Of a DNA stretch of 64,000 bases, positions 11,686 to 27,700 are shown piece by piece (the first letter of the stretch is position 1; each line of letters starts with the position of its first letter). The DNA comes from Aplysia californica. Taxonomy: Eukaryota > Mollusca > Gastropoda > Aplysiida > Aplysiidae. The notes below the pieces were generated by a model. It ran no database searches, had not been told where the DNA came from, and saw only the letters and a program-made list of their open reading frames with translations. The stretch is from positions 615,356-679,355 of the forward strand of contig NW_004797510.1 in the NCBI RefSeq assembly GCF_000002075.1, given 5' to 3'. The position numbers were made by a program, and so were the translations under genes.

Positions 11686-14600
11686 AATGAGGATGAGAAA
11701 TAAAGGTGATAGATGTTTGATAAGAAAGAGAAGGAGAAAAACCACACCAGAGCACCCACCAACCACCCATGTGACTTTTTTTCACTCCTCTAAGACATAC
11801 CAGGGCAATAGAAACGGTTTCATTCTTTGGACAATTAGAATGATACCTACATTCATTATCTTATTTTTTTGCTTTTTTTTTTTTTTCAACACATAAAATT
11901 TGAATTTTGACAAAATATTTCTTGAGCACCAGTAGCCAATACCACAGATTCAGAAACAGCATTGACAATAATTTGTAAAAGTTTGGGTTTTGTACACATG
12001 AACAGGTGGCTGATAATGTAAAAAAAAAAAAACCCCAGTTAGCACCACATAAAATAGACAAACTTGTTAGGCAAAAAGAGTGAAAAATATCTTCGTATCT
12101 ATAATAAACACTCTTTGATATAGTTTTGCTTTTTTTAAAATTTAGTTTTTCAAAGAGCTATACAGTACTTGCAACACAAATAGGTAATAAAAGTGAAACA
12201 AACTGGAGTGACATTAACATACAACAATTTTTTTTTAAAAGAAGAGAAAAGAAGGTAAAAGTTTGATGGGAAAGTAGGAGCAAACCACACCACAGTGTCT
12301 CCCCCCCCCCCCCCCCCCGACCAAAATATAATTTAATTTAATTTTAGTATGAACTATACGGCACTTGCAACACAATAAGGTCACCAAAAGATAGATAACA
12401 AAATATTTAAGAAGACAGAAAAAGATTATAATTTTTATAAATATGTACAGGATGAAATTCTTGAAACCTACAAAACATTCTTTCAATAAAGATATTTAAC
12501 ATAAAAGTAAGATATTTATCAGTATGAGTTTTCCCAACTTTTTCATTTTTGGAATGTGCAAAGAAAATGATATGATTCTACTTGATTGTTTAAGTTGGGG
12601 GGGGGGTTTTCAGCAAAGAGAAGCAAAGTGACGCAATAACAGCCGTATTGTGCTACAAGAAAAAAGCAAGACGGACAGACAAAAACAAACAAGGAAAGAA
12701 AAAGTAAATGCCCTCCAACCATACATTAAGTATTATGTCTCCACAAAAGGAAAAATAAAATAAAATTAACAAAAATAAAAATTTATGTGAGAAAACATGT
12801 GATTTCAAACAATTCTAAAGCTTAATAAATAAACAATTAGAACCAATATATAGAAAAACAAAATTCATCTAAGACAGGAAACAAAATGACATGGACCGGA
12901 CCTACGGAGATAAATTAATCGAGTGGAACTAGTTCATCCACCCCACTGAACAAAACACAGATGTACACACAAGCATGTACACACTAACACAAACATACAC
13001 AAACACACATAAAATAAATAACATAGGTAAAAACAAAAGCCAATAAGCCACGTTTGAGACATGCAACCACAGGCGTCCACTTCACCACTCTGATGCAAAA
13101 CCTTCCACCTTCAGTCAGATTGCCAAGTAACCCTACGTACAACAGGAGAACGATTTTGTTTATTTTAGTAAGAGTTTTATGACACTTGCAACACAATTAG
13201 GTCATACAAGTGCTGAAGATTAGAGGTATCACAAGAGAGTAACAAACACAAAAAAAGGAAGAGAGATAAGGACGATAGACGTTTGATGGGAAAGAAGTAG
13301 CGAACTACACTGAAGCACCCACCAAGCACCCATGATAATGAATGCAAGATGTAACCACTGTTTACTTCTATAAATCTATATATCTATGGCCTTCTGCATC
13401 TTGACAGACGATTTTAAAGTAGACAGGATACAGTTTTGCCTGAGTGGAAGACACATAGGAAGTAGATTGTCCAAGTACTACTTCCCATCCTTTGATTTTG
13501 ACTTTTTCATAATATACTCCAAAGGAGAGACATTGGCAAATCATCAATGCGTTTGGAATCAAGGAAGGTATAAGCGTGTGTCTTAGTATTAAACTCATCT
13601 TACACACACACAAACACCTATGTACAAGACAGATTACATGCAACTTATCATTTCTATACTGTTTCTCTTTAAATGATAGCCGTTGATCTATTGTTGTTAG
13701 AAAAAGGAGAAGCACGTCGACAAAATAACCCTCCCCCTCCCCCCATTTAAAAAACCCCCACAACATACACTTGCTGAGACTTTCATTTTCATTTCCTTTC
13801 AAAAACAGATAACTAACTACATGTATAAACTTAGTGTGCAAACAACATACCACACTCGACATTCAGTCACAACGATCAATGGAGTGTTCAGCTCCACATG
13901 ACAAGAGAGAAAAAATACAAAAACTTTTTAATAACTAAGAATACCAACTTCATCTAAGATTTAAGCTGAATTAAGTACTTGTGCCCTGCAAACATTTTAA
14001 ATACATCCTACACATGCAATATGATGTTAACTAAAGTTATCTTCATTATTGCTTTTAATCATTTTCATTATTTTCAACTCCGTGTATTCTGAAAATTCAA
14101 CAAAAATACAAAACCTACTTACGACCAAAAAATTTGGGGATAAAAAAAGATTTGAGGTAAACTGAAGGAACAAACACCAAGAATTAATCACAAACATTAA
14201 TCAGCACAACATAAAAATGTCTGACAAAATAAAGGCACATTCATGAAGTCCATAGCTCTTTGAAACAACTAGAGCTCAAACCTAAATAATATTACACATA
14301 CCAAAAGTATAGATTTTACCTACATAATAAACATAATAAGTTAATCTCTCCTTTCCTATTTCTTCCACTACTATCAAAATCTGCATCTCACTTTAGGGTA
14401 AAACCCATAAATGAGAGTCAATTCAAGTGACTGCAAAATACTGATATCATAATACTTTTAAGTTTTAACTTCTAAGTATAGGATACCGAATTCAAAACAA
14501 ATGCTTAGCGAATCCCATATATGTAAATTGACCATCTCTACACATGGTGACATATCTACATTATACAACCAGGGCACTGTTAGAGATAAATGTGACTGGC

Positions 14601-15100
14601 AAAAGTAAGTAAGGGGCAACTGCACATAAGCTACTCTTGGCAAGAAAACACTCACCACCTTTGGAGAAATCAAGAAATAGAAGGGTGGATTCTACAAAAC
14701 AGATTTCTAGCATCATAATAGTCAGCAGAGAAATTTGTAATACGTAAGAATACGTAAGTGGGGGCAAGCTCCCGTGAACGGTGCATTCCATCACCAAAAG
14801 TGTAAACAACACAAAGCACAGGAGTTTGGTCTTGTTTATTTTTGTCCAGTACAAAGGATTGACCCTCTTCCCTCAAGACAGAGCTGAATAGATAGATTCA
14901 TTATGTACAAGGACTGAAACTATAGCTGAAACAACCTTTTCATCCACGCTTTACGAACAGACAAATCTCGGCAGATTAGTAAAGATAATAATTATAATAA
15001 TTCTCTGTTCCTTGTAATCTGACGATACCTTCAATATTTATTTTTCAAATCTGTGCTTTCAATGTTCTTGACTTAATAGGGACAAATTGAAATAATAAAG

Positions 15101-15142
<42 letters not shown>

Positions 15143-18100
15143 GCAATTGCATTTATATAGCACATACCCACGCTCTACAGTATGCTCTATGTGCTTTATC
15201 ATCACCCCCAACTGACCCAAGGACGGGACTCAGAAACATTCTCAGCTTCCTGGGAAGCATAGAGTGCAAGCAGCCAATTAAGCACTTAAACACTAACAAA
15301 CTGACAAGATTTTTTGCAGTGTATAGCCTGGTACTCATTCCCACCCAGATGAAATGAGGAATTTTCATGTAAAGTACCTTTCCTAAGAACACAATGTTGG
15401 GCCCCTGACGAGTTTCAAACCCAAGACCTTTGGGTTGAGAGTCCGAGAGCCTTAAGTAACAACAGTGTTTTCTAAAGCATACTGGCTCCCGTTTTTCATT
15501 TAAGTACCCTTTGAGTGTTTACGTGGGTTTGTATTCATGAATAAAACTTGTAAAAGAAACTTACATTACGTGGCAATAAAAAACAACACACTAACAAGAA
15601 CACATTCCAAAGTCATCGAACTTATTCCATGTAGTTATAGATCTGGTTGACTTTATTCAAACGGTAAACAATAGTAATTCCTTGATTGAAAAAGCCTCAT
15701 TTTAAACAAAAATATTGTCCTTTTGTGTCGTCTGTTGCAGACGGGGGAAAAAAGCTCTCCACCTGTGCTCACCCTTTCAAAATGGCACATAGTTACACAC
15801 ACACACTTAAACAAATAGACACACACAGCCCACACATAAACACATCTCCAGTAAAGAGAAAATAGTACCAAGGAAAGGTATATGATTAGCTATCCCATAG
15901 AACCACTAGCATTTCTAAAGAAAAGACCTGTTAATCTTCTCCAAGATATGACTAAATAATTCAATCTGCAAGAGACAGAATTTTACTGAAAGTTTTCATG
16001 ATGTGACAAAAAATTCCTTCACCTTTTTTTCCTTGCGATGTATTGCATTACTATAAACTTAACAACCTACTTCAGTCCACAGTGAAATAAGCTGGGGAAT
16101 TAAATTTGATGCTATGCAAAATGATGCACATATCTTTTCCATATAAAACAATGGTACCTTGATGAAAAAGGACAAATATCAATAGTACAGATTTTTTATG
16201 CGAAATGATCTAGGACACAGGAACTTGTCGCCATATCATCAAGACAAAGGAAGTAATTCTAGTACATCAAAACAGATCCATGGTAGAGCCAATTCTTTCT
16301 CTTCAGTTCCCAGGTATAATTCCAGTAAACATACATTTTCAGACCTCTTTACAGATTTGTTAATATTTTCTTTTCTTTTTCCTACCATTTCTTCCCTGAT
16401 AACTGGACCACACATAACTATATACAGAAGCTTGCTAAACTGGTGTTCTTTATCACGCAGATACAATTTAGCTAGACTCTTTAATAATGTGAACAGCGCA
16501 CCAGATCAAAAATGTTTTAATCTTGAACATTCTTGACCTTCTAAAAGGTGCAAGCATAAGCATAATAATTTTGCATTTGGAATAAGGGCATGTAGAACAA
16601 AATACATTTATTGTATATCTGTGCCATTTTCAAATCATGAGACACTGACGCATGCATTTAGCTTGTGCAGAGAATAGATGTGTCTGGAGACACACAAAAA
16701 TATTTGTATTCCTTCTGCAAGAATTTTTTTAAAGGGATAAAACGGAACCTTGAACTGTACCCGGTACAGCTCATTAGATCAAAAGAGAAAAAGAAGCTAC
16801 AAGTCATGCAGAATGAATATGTGGAAAGCTGGAAACAAAAGACCAGTATTACGATCAGAGACAACAAAGTTAATGAAGAACATGAGTTAAGGGAAATAAT
16901 GTGTACCTAATGACCAAGGGGGATCACTGTCGAGGTTGGGGTGTCACGACAGAAGAGACCTCAACTCGATGCTGTATCCAAGAGATGGACGATGGAAATA
17001 ATCATGTTTCTATGTTACAAATGTTCAACCAATTCATATCAACATATGATAGAATTTCTGGTGTGTCACTTGTAATGAAATACGGTACAAATTCTCACTG
17101 TGTGCATAATATAGAACAAGTAATAAACAGTCAATGTGATAGAAGCATAGCTGCCAACTTTTCAAAACCCCCCAAAAAGCAAAAAACCCTGACTATACCC
17201 AAGCAGCATGTCAAGATGGTTGCATTGGCCATGTGACCCTCCTCCACATCCTTCACGCACACTTTTCTCCATTCAATAGATCCAAACTATTCAAAGTAGA
17301 TCTGTAGCTAAAGATCTCTTCAACTGACAAACGGAATTTGTTCTCAATATCATATGCAAACACAGTCTTGAAAGTTCGTAATTTTTCTTCAGCATCAGAG
17401 AGTCAGTGACGGGCAATCCTTGAAAACTGAGAATATGTTGGGTTTTTTTCTTCTATTTTTCCAAAAGAAAACAGACTTTCAAACTAGGACCCTCAAAAAA
17501 AATACTGAATACGTTTTTACATACTAGTTGGCAGCTATGGGACAGTATAACAACAATCAGGGTTAACAGCATGTTGTATACATTCATAACGTGTTTCTGG
17601 AAGCAGAAGAGGGCAAAAGCAAAGAGCTGAGAGAAACAAACTGATAGAGACAAAAAAAGCCAGGAAAGACATCTTCATACACCTTATATTGTGCACTCAA
17701 CACTTCGACAGAGAGGTGCCAATTGACTGCGAAAAAAAATCCTGAACTTTTCGACCCCACGGTAACATATGAAAAAGGACTCAAGATTTCATGGATCATA
17801 ATATTGTCAAACACATCTTGTTCTAAGAAGTCTGGCAAAATCCTGACAACTTCACAAATCCATATTTATCCTGAAAATTGGCACCTCTGCTTGGCAGAAA
17901 TAGCTGAGAAAAAACAAACTACTAAAACACAATACCTAAATCCTGAAACGAGTGAAAATGTTTGTTTCTTTACATCCCCATTCACACAGTTTAAACAATT
18001 TAGGAGACAGGCTGCTTCAAGTCAACTCTGTCTGTCAGGACCAACCCAGGACTGAGATGGATAGAGATATTGCTCTTCAAGTATCCCAGCACAAAGCCAA

Positions 18101-18697
18101 AGACAACCAATTAAACGAATTCCTGCACGAGGGATTCAAACTCATCTCTTTTGTATGTGACAGGAAAGAGTCTAACCTTTCCACCACAGACACCATTCAC
18201 ACAAATCCATAACCGTGTTTCAAAAATCAAGTCCACAATATACTATGGGTAAATAACATCAGATAATGTTAACCGGATATTTGAAAGTTATGATAAAAGA
18301 AGAAAGAAACGGGAAGGGGGGGAGAAGGCAAGGGTAATATCTAAAGACATAGTAGTCTCCTTTAAACTGAAATCTAAGAGGCCACTGAATTTCCTCAGTT
18401 TAGCTGGGTTTTTGTTTTACAGATGCTCCTCAAATAGAAGAAAACAAATCAAGGATTTTATCTTATTTTGGTTTACCGCTGCTTTCGGATTAATTATGTT
18501 CACTTTAAGTCAACTCCACAGTTGACATCGCTCTCGTACACTTGAGCAAGGATTTTTAAGACATTCATCTCATTAGGCGAGGTGCACCCTCTACTAAGGA
18601 GGAGTGGGCCTGTATGTTATGATCTCTGGAAATACTGATTCAGAAAATCAGGGTCCGTCACACTCATTTTTGTACTGGAAAAATCATGGCCTAAAAC

Positions 18698-18749
<52 letters not shown>

Positions 18750-21700
18750 GCGACCTATTCCAAAGCAAATGATCCTCCTCATTTAAAAACACACAAACAC
18801 ACATAAAGAAAAGCAAAAATATATATGTATAAATATATACATACACGTATATAAATCTAAAAAGAACACAGCTACAAAAACAAACAAACCACAACTGCAC
18901 AAAACCACAAAATCACACTCGACCTCATATAAATGTTGACAAAGATTCGTCTATTTATGTTCAACTGCCCGACAAAACTTGCTTATGAGAAATGACACTC
19001 CAGACCAATAGGCTACAGATTATAAAGTACAAAGGCACAATGAGAGAGACCGGAGAGAAAATATGGAAAAAGTTCATAGCCGGTCTTTTGAAAAAAAAAG
19101 TTTTTTCATTTAATATCTCAAAGAAAGGATAGGGTAGTTACAAAAAAAAAAAAGAATGCCATGCAATAACAATTTGTGCACTAGAGGAAAAAATCCAGTT
19201 AGTCGGAGGCATTAATCTACAGGGAACGCAAAAACCACTTTACCTCCCATCTTTTTTTCCCACATGATGTTTCTCATCTCATTATTTATTACTTTGCAAA
19301 ACATAAACAGCAGAAGTTTTAGTAGATTCTACAAGGAAGCAATGTAAAAAGCAGGTTCACCTGTTATCTTATACTTAAAGGCCTGAAAAAATCTCCAACG
19401 GCAAAAACAAGGGTGGAAGGAGGAAAAAACACGGAAGCACATTACTTCACAAAATATTACAGAACCAAACAAAAGCAATTATATAATAACTGTATTAATT
19501 GTATTAGTTTTCAGGAACACCAAAATACACCTTCCTCTTCTACATAGTTACAGACATCAAAAGAATTGCCTTTAGTATGAACTGGTTATAAAAAAAAAGT
19601 ACAAACAGCAAAATAACTAAATTCCTTTAGTATGAACTGGTTATAGATTGATTTAAGTACCAACACCACTTACAGTCATCAAAAGAATTGCTTTAGATAT
19701 GAACTGGCTATAAAAATAGAAATCTAACAAAGCGAGGAAAAGATCGGAAAGAAAATGGTTACCTCCAGGCGCTGGTGTCACTGGTGCCTCCGCTGGTGTT
19801 CCCGAGGTGCTAGACGCTGAGTCAGACACTCCGTTCTCCAGGGCTTTCTAGAAAATATAGCAAGTGAGTAACAAATTTCAATAATACAGTCAAAATTGCC
19901 GAAGATCATTGCCCCTCATTGTCGAGGAGAAAAGCAATCGTCTTAAACAGGTGTAAATCTTATACAACGTCATTAGTTTTACTTTTAGAAAGAGATTTAC
20001 ACCCCCCAGGGCGGCGCCACTGACTGAAGTGTCTTTAGCCCATTCCCAAAAGGGGGACATTTCTCATTCTAACGCACAGTAGAATTGTAAATGGGCTGAT
20101 AAAAAAAATGCAATGCTCATAACTGTCACTGTGCCTGAACGACAACAAGGAACTGCTGCTTTTTTTCTCCCTAATCCTTACTATCGTCATTTTCCTCAAC
20201 TTCTTTTGTATGTTTGTCACACTCTTGTGACCCGCTATTTCCGGGGTGCCTTGATAGTAGAAGCAGACTTTGCGCTGTTGAAGCTAGAGAGGTGAGCAGA
20301 GTAAGTCTGATTCCCTGTAAGGGCTTCCCTGTTGACATCCACCCCTTGTTGCTCATATGACCTTATGCAGTGGTGAGCGCCGAAAAACCTCTACTAAAAC
20401 TAAAAAGAGCTTTATGGAACTTGCAAAACATTAAACTCATAAAAGTGCCAAAGATTAGAGGTGTCACAAGAATTTAACAAACACAAAAAAGAAGAAGAAG
20501 AGATAAAAATGATAGATGTTTGATAGGAAAGAAGAAGCAAACCACACCAATGGACCAACCAACCACCCAAACAATATCATTATAATGAAAAAAAAAACGC
20601 AAGGGAGGAAATGGAAAGTGGCCGTTTATACAGGTTATTTCTCATGGGGCAGCCGTAAGTGCGGGTTCAACTGCAATAAAGTAACAGCAACTTTTCCAAA
20701 ACAAAACACTCTACCCACGTGATGGATACAGGTGGTGAGCATTGGCCAATAACAGCCACCCCCCCCCCCAAACCCCTTTACACACAGTTTTCTGCATACA
20801 ATAAATCAAGTTATTCAGAGCACACATGCCTAAAAAGATCTTTCCAATTTACTTTTGAGTTTCATTCTCGTTGTAATACGCAAATCTGGTTTTGAAATTC
20901 ATAACTTTTCTTCAGCATTTGCAAATCCATAAGGAGCAGTACTACAATACAGAGAATACATATTTTCTTATATGAAAACGGACTTCTGTAGTCAATCCCA
21001 AAACACATATTAAATATGTTTTATCACATACTGGTCGGCAGCTATGTAATAAATAATAATAATACAGATAATTTCTAAAGCGGCCACTCCTGTACAATAC
21101 AGCTCTTGGCACTTTACAATCACTTCTATTAAGCACAAAATACATGTGCACAATCGTGCGCCCATGTGGTATTAAAAATAACTCTTCCACATAAGCAGAC
21201 ATTTAGACTATCACAGCACAATGGATGATAATATGCACATCAGAGTAAAAACAAAGCGAAACTCAAACTTTGTACCGATGTGAATCGGCAAATTGTTCAC
21301 CTAGTGCCGGGAAAAAGCAGAGAAGGCTGACAGGGACAACAAAAGATAGTACAGATGTAGGACCTACTAGTGCCTTCCTCTCCCCCCCCCCCCAAAAAAA
21401 AACCCAATTTAAAATAAAATTAAAAATAGACGAAAAAAACAAGTCCCAATGATTTGTACAGTATATCATAAACGTCCATAAGAGTTTTACAGTTCTCCCT
21501 ACAAAATGATTTTCAGAAAAGTGGGAAAAAAATTCTTTCTTATTATGTAACAGGACTGCCCAAAATATGGTGAGGAATGTTTTTTTCACCTTTTAAAAGT
21601 ATCACTAATTGTAATCGTGGTTCTAAATAATGTAATTTGAGACCCAAAAAAAGGTATTTAACCAAATTTGACGTATGCACAAAAACAGTCAGATGCTGAC

Positions 21701-24700
21701 AGATTGCGTCAAAAAGGAACAAGATGCTTGTGTTTTTTTAATATTTGTAAGTTTTGAGGCACTTGCAACACAAATTGGTCATACAAGTGCTGAAGATTGG
21801 AGGTGTTACTTGAGTGTATCATACAAGTACACAAAAACTAAGAAGGAAAGATTAGGAGGATAGAGATATTTTATAGGAAAGAAGGAGCAAACTACACCAG
21901 AGCGCCCACAAACCACCGACATGAGTATTTTTCAGCCAGTGCATATTGCTGAAAGCACTGTACCTTTCGTGACTTCCTTCGCTTCTTCTTTTCCTCTTCT
22001 GACATGTGGAACTCTTTGGCTTTGGATATTCTGAGAACTTGCTTCAGCTGTAAAGAGTATATATAGAGAGAAAAATGTTACTTTACAATGACAATCTTTA
22101 TCCATCTCATAGGAAGAAATTTGTCTTGGTTTTGTTTGTTTATTTGTTCGTTTGTTCGTTTGGGTAAAGATAAGCACATCAACACAAAAAAGGTTATTTA
22201 GCGCTGGGGAAGAGTAAGACAGACAGACAGAAACAACAGAGGGAAAGTAAAGAAGTAGGACCTACCAGTGGCGCCCTCCAACCACCCACGTCTTGGTCTT
22301 CCTCTCATAATTAATCTTTTCTTTTCGTATTAATAACCTTTTGTTAACCAACAAAAAAACAAATCTGAGCGTGTCGCGACAACACACAGCAAGTCATATA
22401 GCACAGTCATGCACTAGTGCCGGGCATCCACTTAGATTTTGGGCTACTCCACAGTAACTGACAGGACATTTGGACGACACTTTCTTTCAGTGGTAACACT
22501 GTAATTCAATATCAATTAATCTATTTCAATTTTGTTGTTTTAGTAGAGGTTTTGCGGTGCTCGCAACTGCATAAGGTCGCATGAATGCCAGAAGATTAGA
22601 GGTTACAATAGAGTAACAAACATAAAAAAGAAGAAGGGGAGATAAGGACGACAGATGTTTGATAGGAAAGAAGAAGCAAACCACACCACAGCAATTTCAA
22701 CTTTACAGGATCAGAACATTTAAAAGACATATAAAGAATCATATTAAATGCAGTCATTTGAAAAAAAAAGTACTTTATGCAAATTCTGTGAACAGTTTAG
22801 CTTTGGTAACTTATGGGACAGAAAAAATACCTCATTTGTCCCGTCAGTAACCGTAAAATAGCCCTTTTCATTTACTGTATGTCCATTAAGGTCATAAAAG
22901 TGCTGAGGATTAGAGGTGTTATAGGAGACAAACAAACAGAAAAAAGAAGAAAGAGAGGAAAGGATGATAGACGTTTGATAGAAAAGAAGGATCAAATTAT
23001 ACCAGAGCACCCACCTACCACACATGAAAAATACTTTGAGCAGAGCAAGGTTAAATTCAAACCTCATTCTGAACCTCACGAAGAGACTGTGGAAGAAACA
23101 ACAAAGTTCTTGTGCTGTCTAACTTGTGTGAATTAATTTAAGAGCAGAACACCACATGCAGAGACAGAGGTACAAAGAAAGCACAATGTACAGGGAGGGT
23201 GACAACAGTCTTAGTTTAGCTAAGTTTCAGTAAAAGTTTTACAGCACTTGCAACACAGATAGGTCATATGAGTGTTGAAAATCAGAGGTGTAACTAGAGA
23301 GCAACATACAAAGAAAGTGATAGATGTTTGAAAAGAAAGAAGGAGCAAACCTTACAACAGCAGCCACCAACCAACCACATTCAGGGTTTGAACCAAGGTA
23401 ATCTGCACCACACAGATACCAACTGAGTAAGGGCGCGCCAGCACACACAGAAGCGGGCATTGACCTTGCCTATCACGGCCAACCCCGACTGAGAGGGATA
23501 TAATGTTTCAGCAGCAAGACCGAGATACTCTAGAAAAATTCTCCCAATACAGGAATTGAACTCAGGTCTTCTGCGTGCGATGGCGAAGTGCCCAATTAAA
23601 CCACTACTAGAAACAAAAACTTGAGGAAATGACCCGGACATCCATTTGGGGAAGCGGAAAGCATTCATTACGAAATACTGATATCAGACAATCAAGAGCA
23701 CTTGAATCTGATAGCATAGGTCATTCACTCCAGAAAGAAATCAAACCCTTTGCTGAAGTCGTGACTGGCACTGATAGACACAGTCAACACTAAGGGTTAT
23801 TAAACGTGCTGCACATTATTTCACTGTCTACCTTCCACCCAAAACGCGAGTTGCTCAACACTGAAGACTGATAACGGGTTCATGATTTCATTTGAGACTG
23901 ATAGAAGAGGTCAGCATGTATGCCTTGAATGAGATCCTCTGTCAAAGAAGTGACCAGCTTTTGTCAGAGACCATTTATTGGTTCAACGCCCCTTTATCAG
24001 CAACAAGGTTATTTTGGAGACGGGACCTCTCAATTTAGCGTCGATCTTAGATAATACCGAGCCAAAAGAGCTGAGAGCCTAAATTTCTCTCAATAAAGAC
24101 TGAAACAAAGATGTATAAAAATACTGTCAAAGAATAAAAGTAGAGAGTTAATTGTGATTAGGGACTCAATGAGGGTGTGCATATCCTTCCACTGAACGAG
24201 AAGTCCAGCACCTTAAAGCTCTTAGTTTTCATTTTAACAAGATTTTTATGGAGCTTGCAACACAATTTCCCTACAATAGTAATATACAAAAAAAAGGAAG
24301 AGAGATATGGACGATAAATGTTTGAAAGGAAAGACGGCACACACAACACAAATAGGCCGTATAAGTGCCGAAGATTATAGGTGTTACAAGAGAGTAAGTA
24401 AAAATACAAAAAAGGAGGGGAGATAAGGACAATAGACGTCTGATATGAAAGAAGGAGCAAACCACACCAGAGCATCCGCCAACCACAAACTCAGACATAC
24501 CAGTTTCTGGTCACTCTTCAGTCGACTTTCAATCTCCTCTTTGGCACTTTTCACAAACTCTTTGAGTTTACTGGGTATTTTTAGTACAGGTTTTGCCACG
24601 GGGGGTGGGAGAGACACATCACAGAACAAGCTGAGGACAAGGAAAGAACAATACAGGCACATTAACTCTTTATCTCCGAGGAGGGTAAACCCACTAATGA

Positions 24701-27700
24701 TGTACATCACTAAATTGGTCATTAAATCAAAACAAGTGAACTTATTTTGACAGTTCTTCATCTAATGAATGAACTCTCAGAAATAGAGACCTGTTTTTGG
24801 CAATTGCCAAAAAGTGATTTGACGTTGAAGTCGTCACAAAGGAATGCGCCCAAGCCGCTGTCAAAGGCTCACTGGCACAGCAGTTCCGACCATAAGCCAC
24901 AGGGAGCGGCTTCCTGAGACAAAGAGTTAATCATAAGCAGTAACTGGTATGAAACAATCAGTGGTACACACAGCCACTTCCCATTTCCCCTTTGCCTTTG
25001 TAAACATTATAATGACACTGTGTAAGACGTTCACTTTCTTCTCGACAATGGATGGCCGTCACAGACAATTTAAACTAATAATACGTGAGGCAGCGTGGTG
25101 AAATCAGGCGTTCGTCAAAATAATGAAACTGAGGAAACTGATATTTTTTCGCACATTTGGTAATCTTTATTGAATTTTTGTTTTCTGGCTCAACACATTT
25201 CATGTCCATTAAAGAACACATTTCTGTATGGACAGTACTTTAAAATGTTGATTAAAGGCACACAAAAATGTAAATTTTCTGTTTCCATGGACTCTCAAGC
25301 TAAGGAAATAACTAAACTTTGGCCGCTATTTTCCACTAATTTTACTTCTGAAATCAGGCGACCCCTACCTCATTCAGTCGCAAATATTTCTAGTTGTGTT
25401 CAAGAAAGCTGGATATTTTTTTCACTGAAAGCAAGACAAATGAACAACCTTTAAGATGATACCAATAACTTCACATGACCAAAAATTGACGAGCACCGGA
25501 TTCCACAGTGTCATGAGTCGTGACACATATAAATAATAGGCCTAATAATAATATTTATTTCAAATATCATTTGTAAGCACATATCCCCCTTCAACAGCAA
25601 ACTCTTAACACATTTCAATTCAAATTAATAAATTAGGCATATAATCATCATTATGCAATTTGATGTGTACAAAGTTTTAAAAGCTTGTATTTTGAATGTT
25701 ATATCGCACACACTAGCATTGAAAACAATATAGAAATTCAGAGTTAAAAACAAACTCTGAATAGTGCTTGATAATAAGCAATGTTGGAGGAAGGTTAACT
25801 CAATGCCATGTAGATTTTAATCAGCCAATGTCAGCCCAGTTAGAAAGGAGAGGGTTCAACACATAAAGGCGTCAAGCTCAGTTCTAAAAGAAACAACTTA
25901 CGGGTGAGATAAAAGATCCGCCACAGATGGTAGACCATTCTTACAAGCTTCTGTGGTCAGTATTGATTCCAACACCGATCCTGAAAAAACACAAAGTTTA
26001 GTTTTGTTTTACTGAGAGTTTTACGGCACTGCAACACAAATGAGGCCATGTAATGGTTGAAAATTAAAGATATTATTAGAGAATAACATTTTTTTTTAAA
26101 AAGGAGGAGAGATAATGAATGACAATAGATGTTTGATCGGAAAGAAAAAGCAAACCACACTAGAGCACCCACCAACCATCCACAAAAATTACAAAGAATA
26201 TGAGGAAAGAATACAGTTCAACCCGCTTTAATGGCCACCTGTATATGAAAATCACTTTGCAAAACAGCCTCTTCCTATTTCCTCCCTTGAGTTTTTTTTT
26301 TTTACATTATAATTTCACAGAGTAAGACTTCCACCTGTCAATAACAGCATCAACTGTATTTCTGTACCAAGAAGAAAGTATGGTACAGTACATGTATAAT
26401 ATATGAGGCAGCTTGTTGAAACCAGGCGCTCGTCAAAACAATGAAATGAAAGAAACCGGCATTTTTCTGGGCATTGGGCAATTTTTAATTTTTTTTTCAT
26501 TGGCTCAACACTTTTTACGTCCTTTTAAAATGCATATCTGAGTTGATGTTAACGAAAAACGTTCACTAAAGGCAAAAAAAAAAAGAAGAGGAAATTTTCA
26601 GTTTGAAAGGACATTCAAGCTTTGGGAGTCACCAGACTTTGGTGGCCATTTTCTCCCTAATTTTACCTCTCATACCAGGCGATCCCCACCTCCTTCAATC
26701 ACAAATATCTCGACTTCGATTCAAAATAGATGGGTGTTTTTTCGAGGCAAAATTAGCGAGAAAATGGCCGCCAAATTTATTAACTTCCATAGGTTAAGAG
26801 GCCTTGGAAACTAATAATTTACCTTTTTTGTGCCTTTAATCAGTGTTTTTCAGTAAAATCCACACAGAAATGCGTTTTTAAATTAACATAAAAAGTGTAG
26901 TCAATAAAAGAAAATTTGAAGAAACCTGCCAGACGGCCAATAAACGCCAGTTTCTTTGATTTCAATATTCTGACAAGCGCCTGTTTTCACCACAATGCCT
27001 CACATATGATCTTATGCAGTTGCAAGCCCTGTGAAACTCTTAATTAACTAAACTAAATCCCAAGAAATTTGGGAAAGATGGCAAGCTTGTCAAAACTCAC
27101 TGATTTGTGCGGGACACTCTGGGGGAAATTGATCACAGGTTGGTGCGTTGATCTGAGAGCCAAAGGACATCTCGTAGAGGACTTGACCAAAACAGTAAAC
27201 ATCAATGGTCTCCAGGCTCTGCAGTTCAAACGAGAGGGTCAACACAATTCATAAAAGTACAGTGAAAATGAAGCTTTTGTGTTATACCCCTCTCGATTCA
27301 TTGTGAGTCTAAAAGTTGTGTTATCTACAAAAGCATATTAGCAGGTAAGATCTCCAAAGCATGAAGTAATTTTTATTATAATAATTCAATAAGTCTGTGT
27401 TCTAAATCTAATTCATATTTACATAAGTCAATAAAAACAAAGTGATTACACACTGCAAACATTAAGTCTAAACTAAGAAGAAAGAAGGACCATTATAGCT
27501 AAATCTATATAAACTCATAGCAATAAGCAACACTGAAATGACAAGATTGTCTTTACCATCAATTCAGTCTTAAGACCTTTAAAGGGCAGGGTCAGAAAGC
27601 CTACCTCCTTTATCATCTAAATTGTGTTGATGGGGTGAAAAAACATCTTCATTAAAAAGAAGAAAAAGAAAAGAAATAGGTGGACAGCCCTTCTTGGTAG

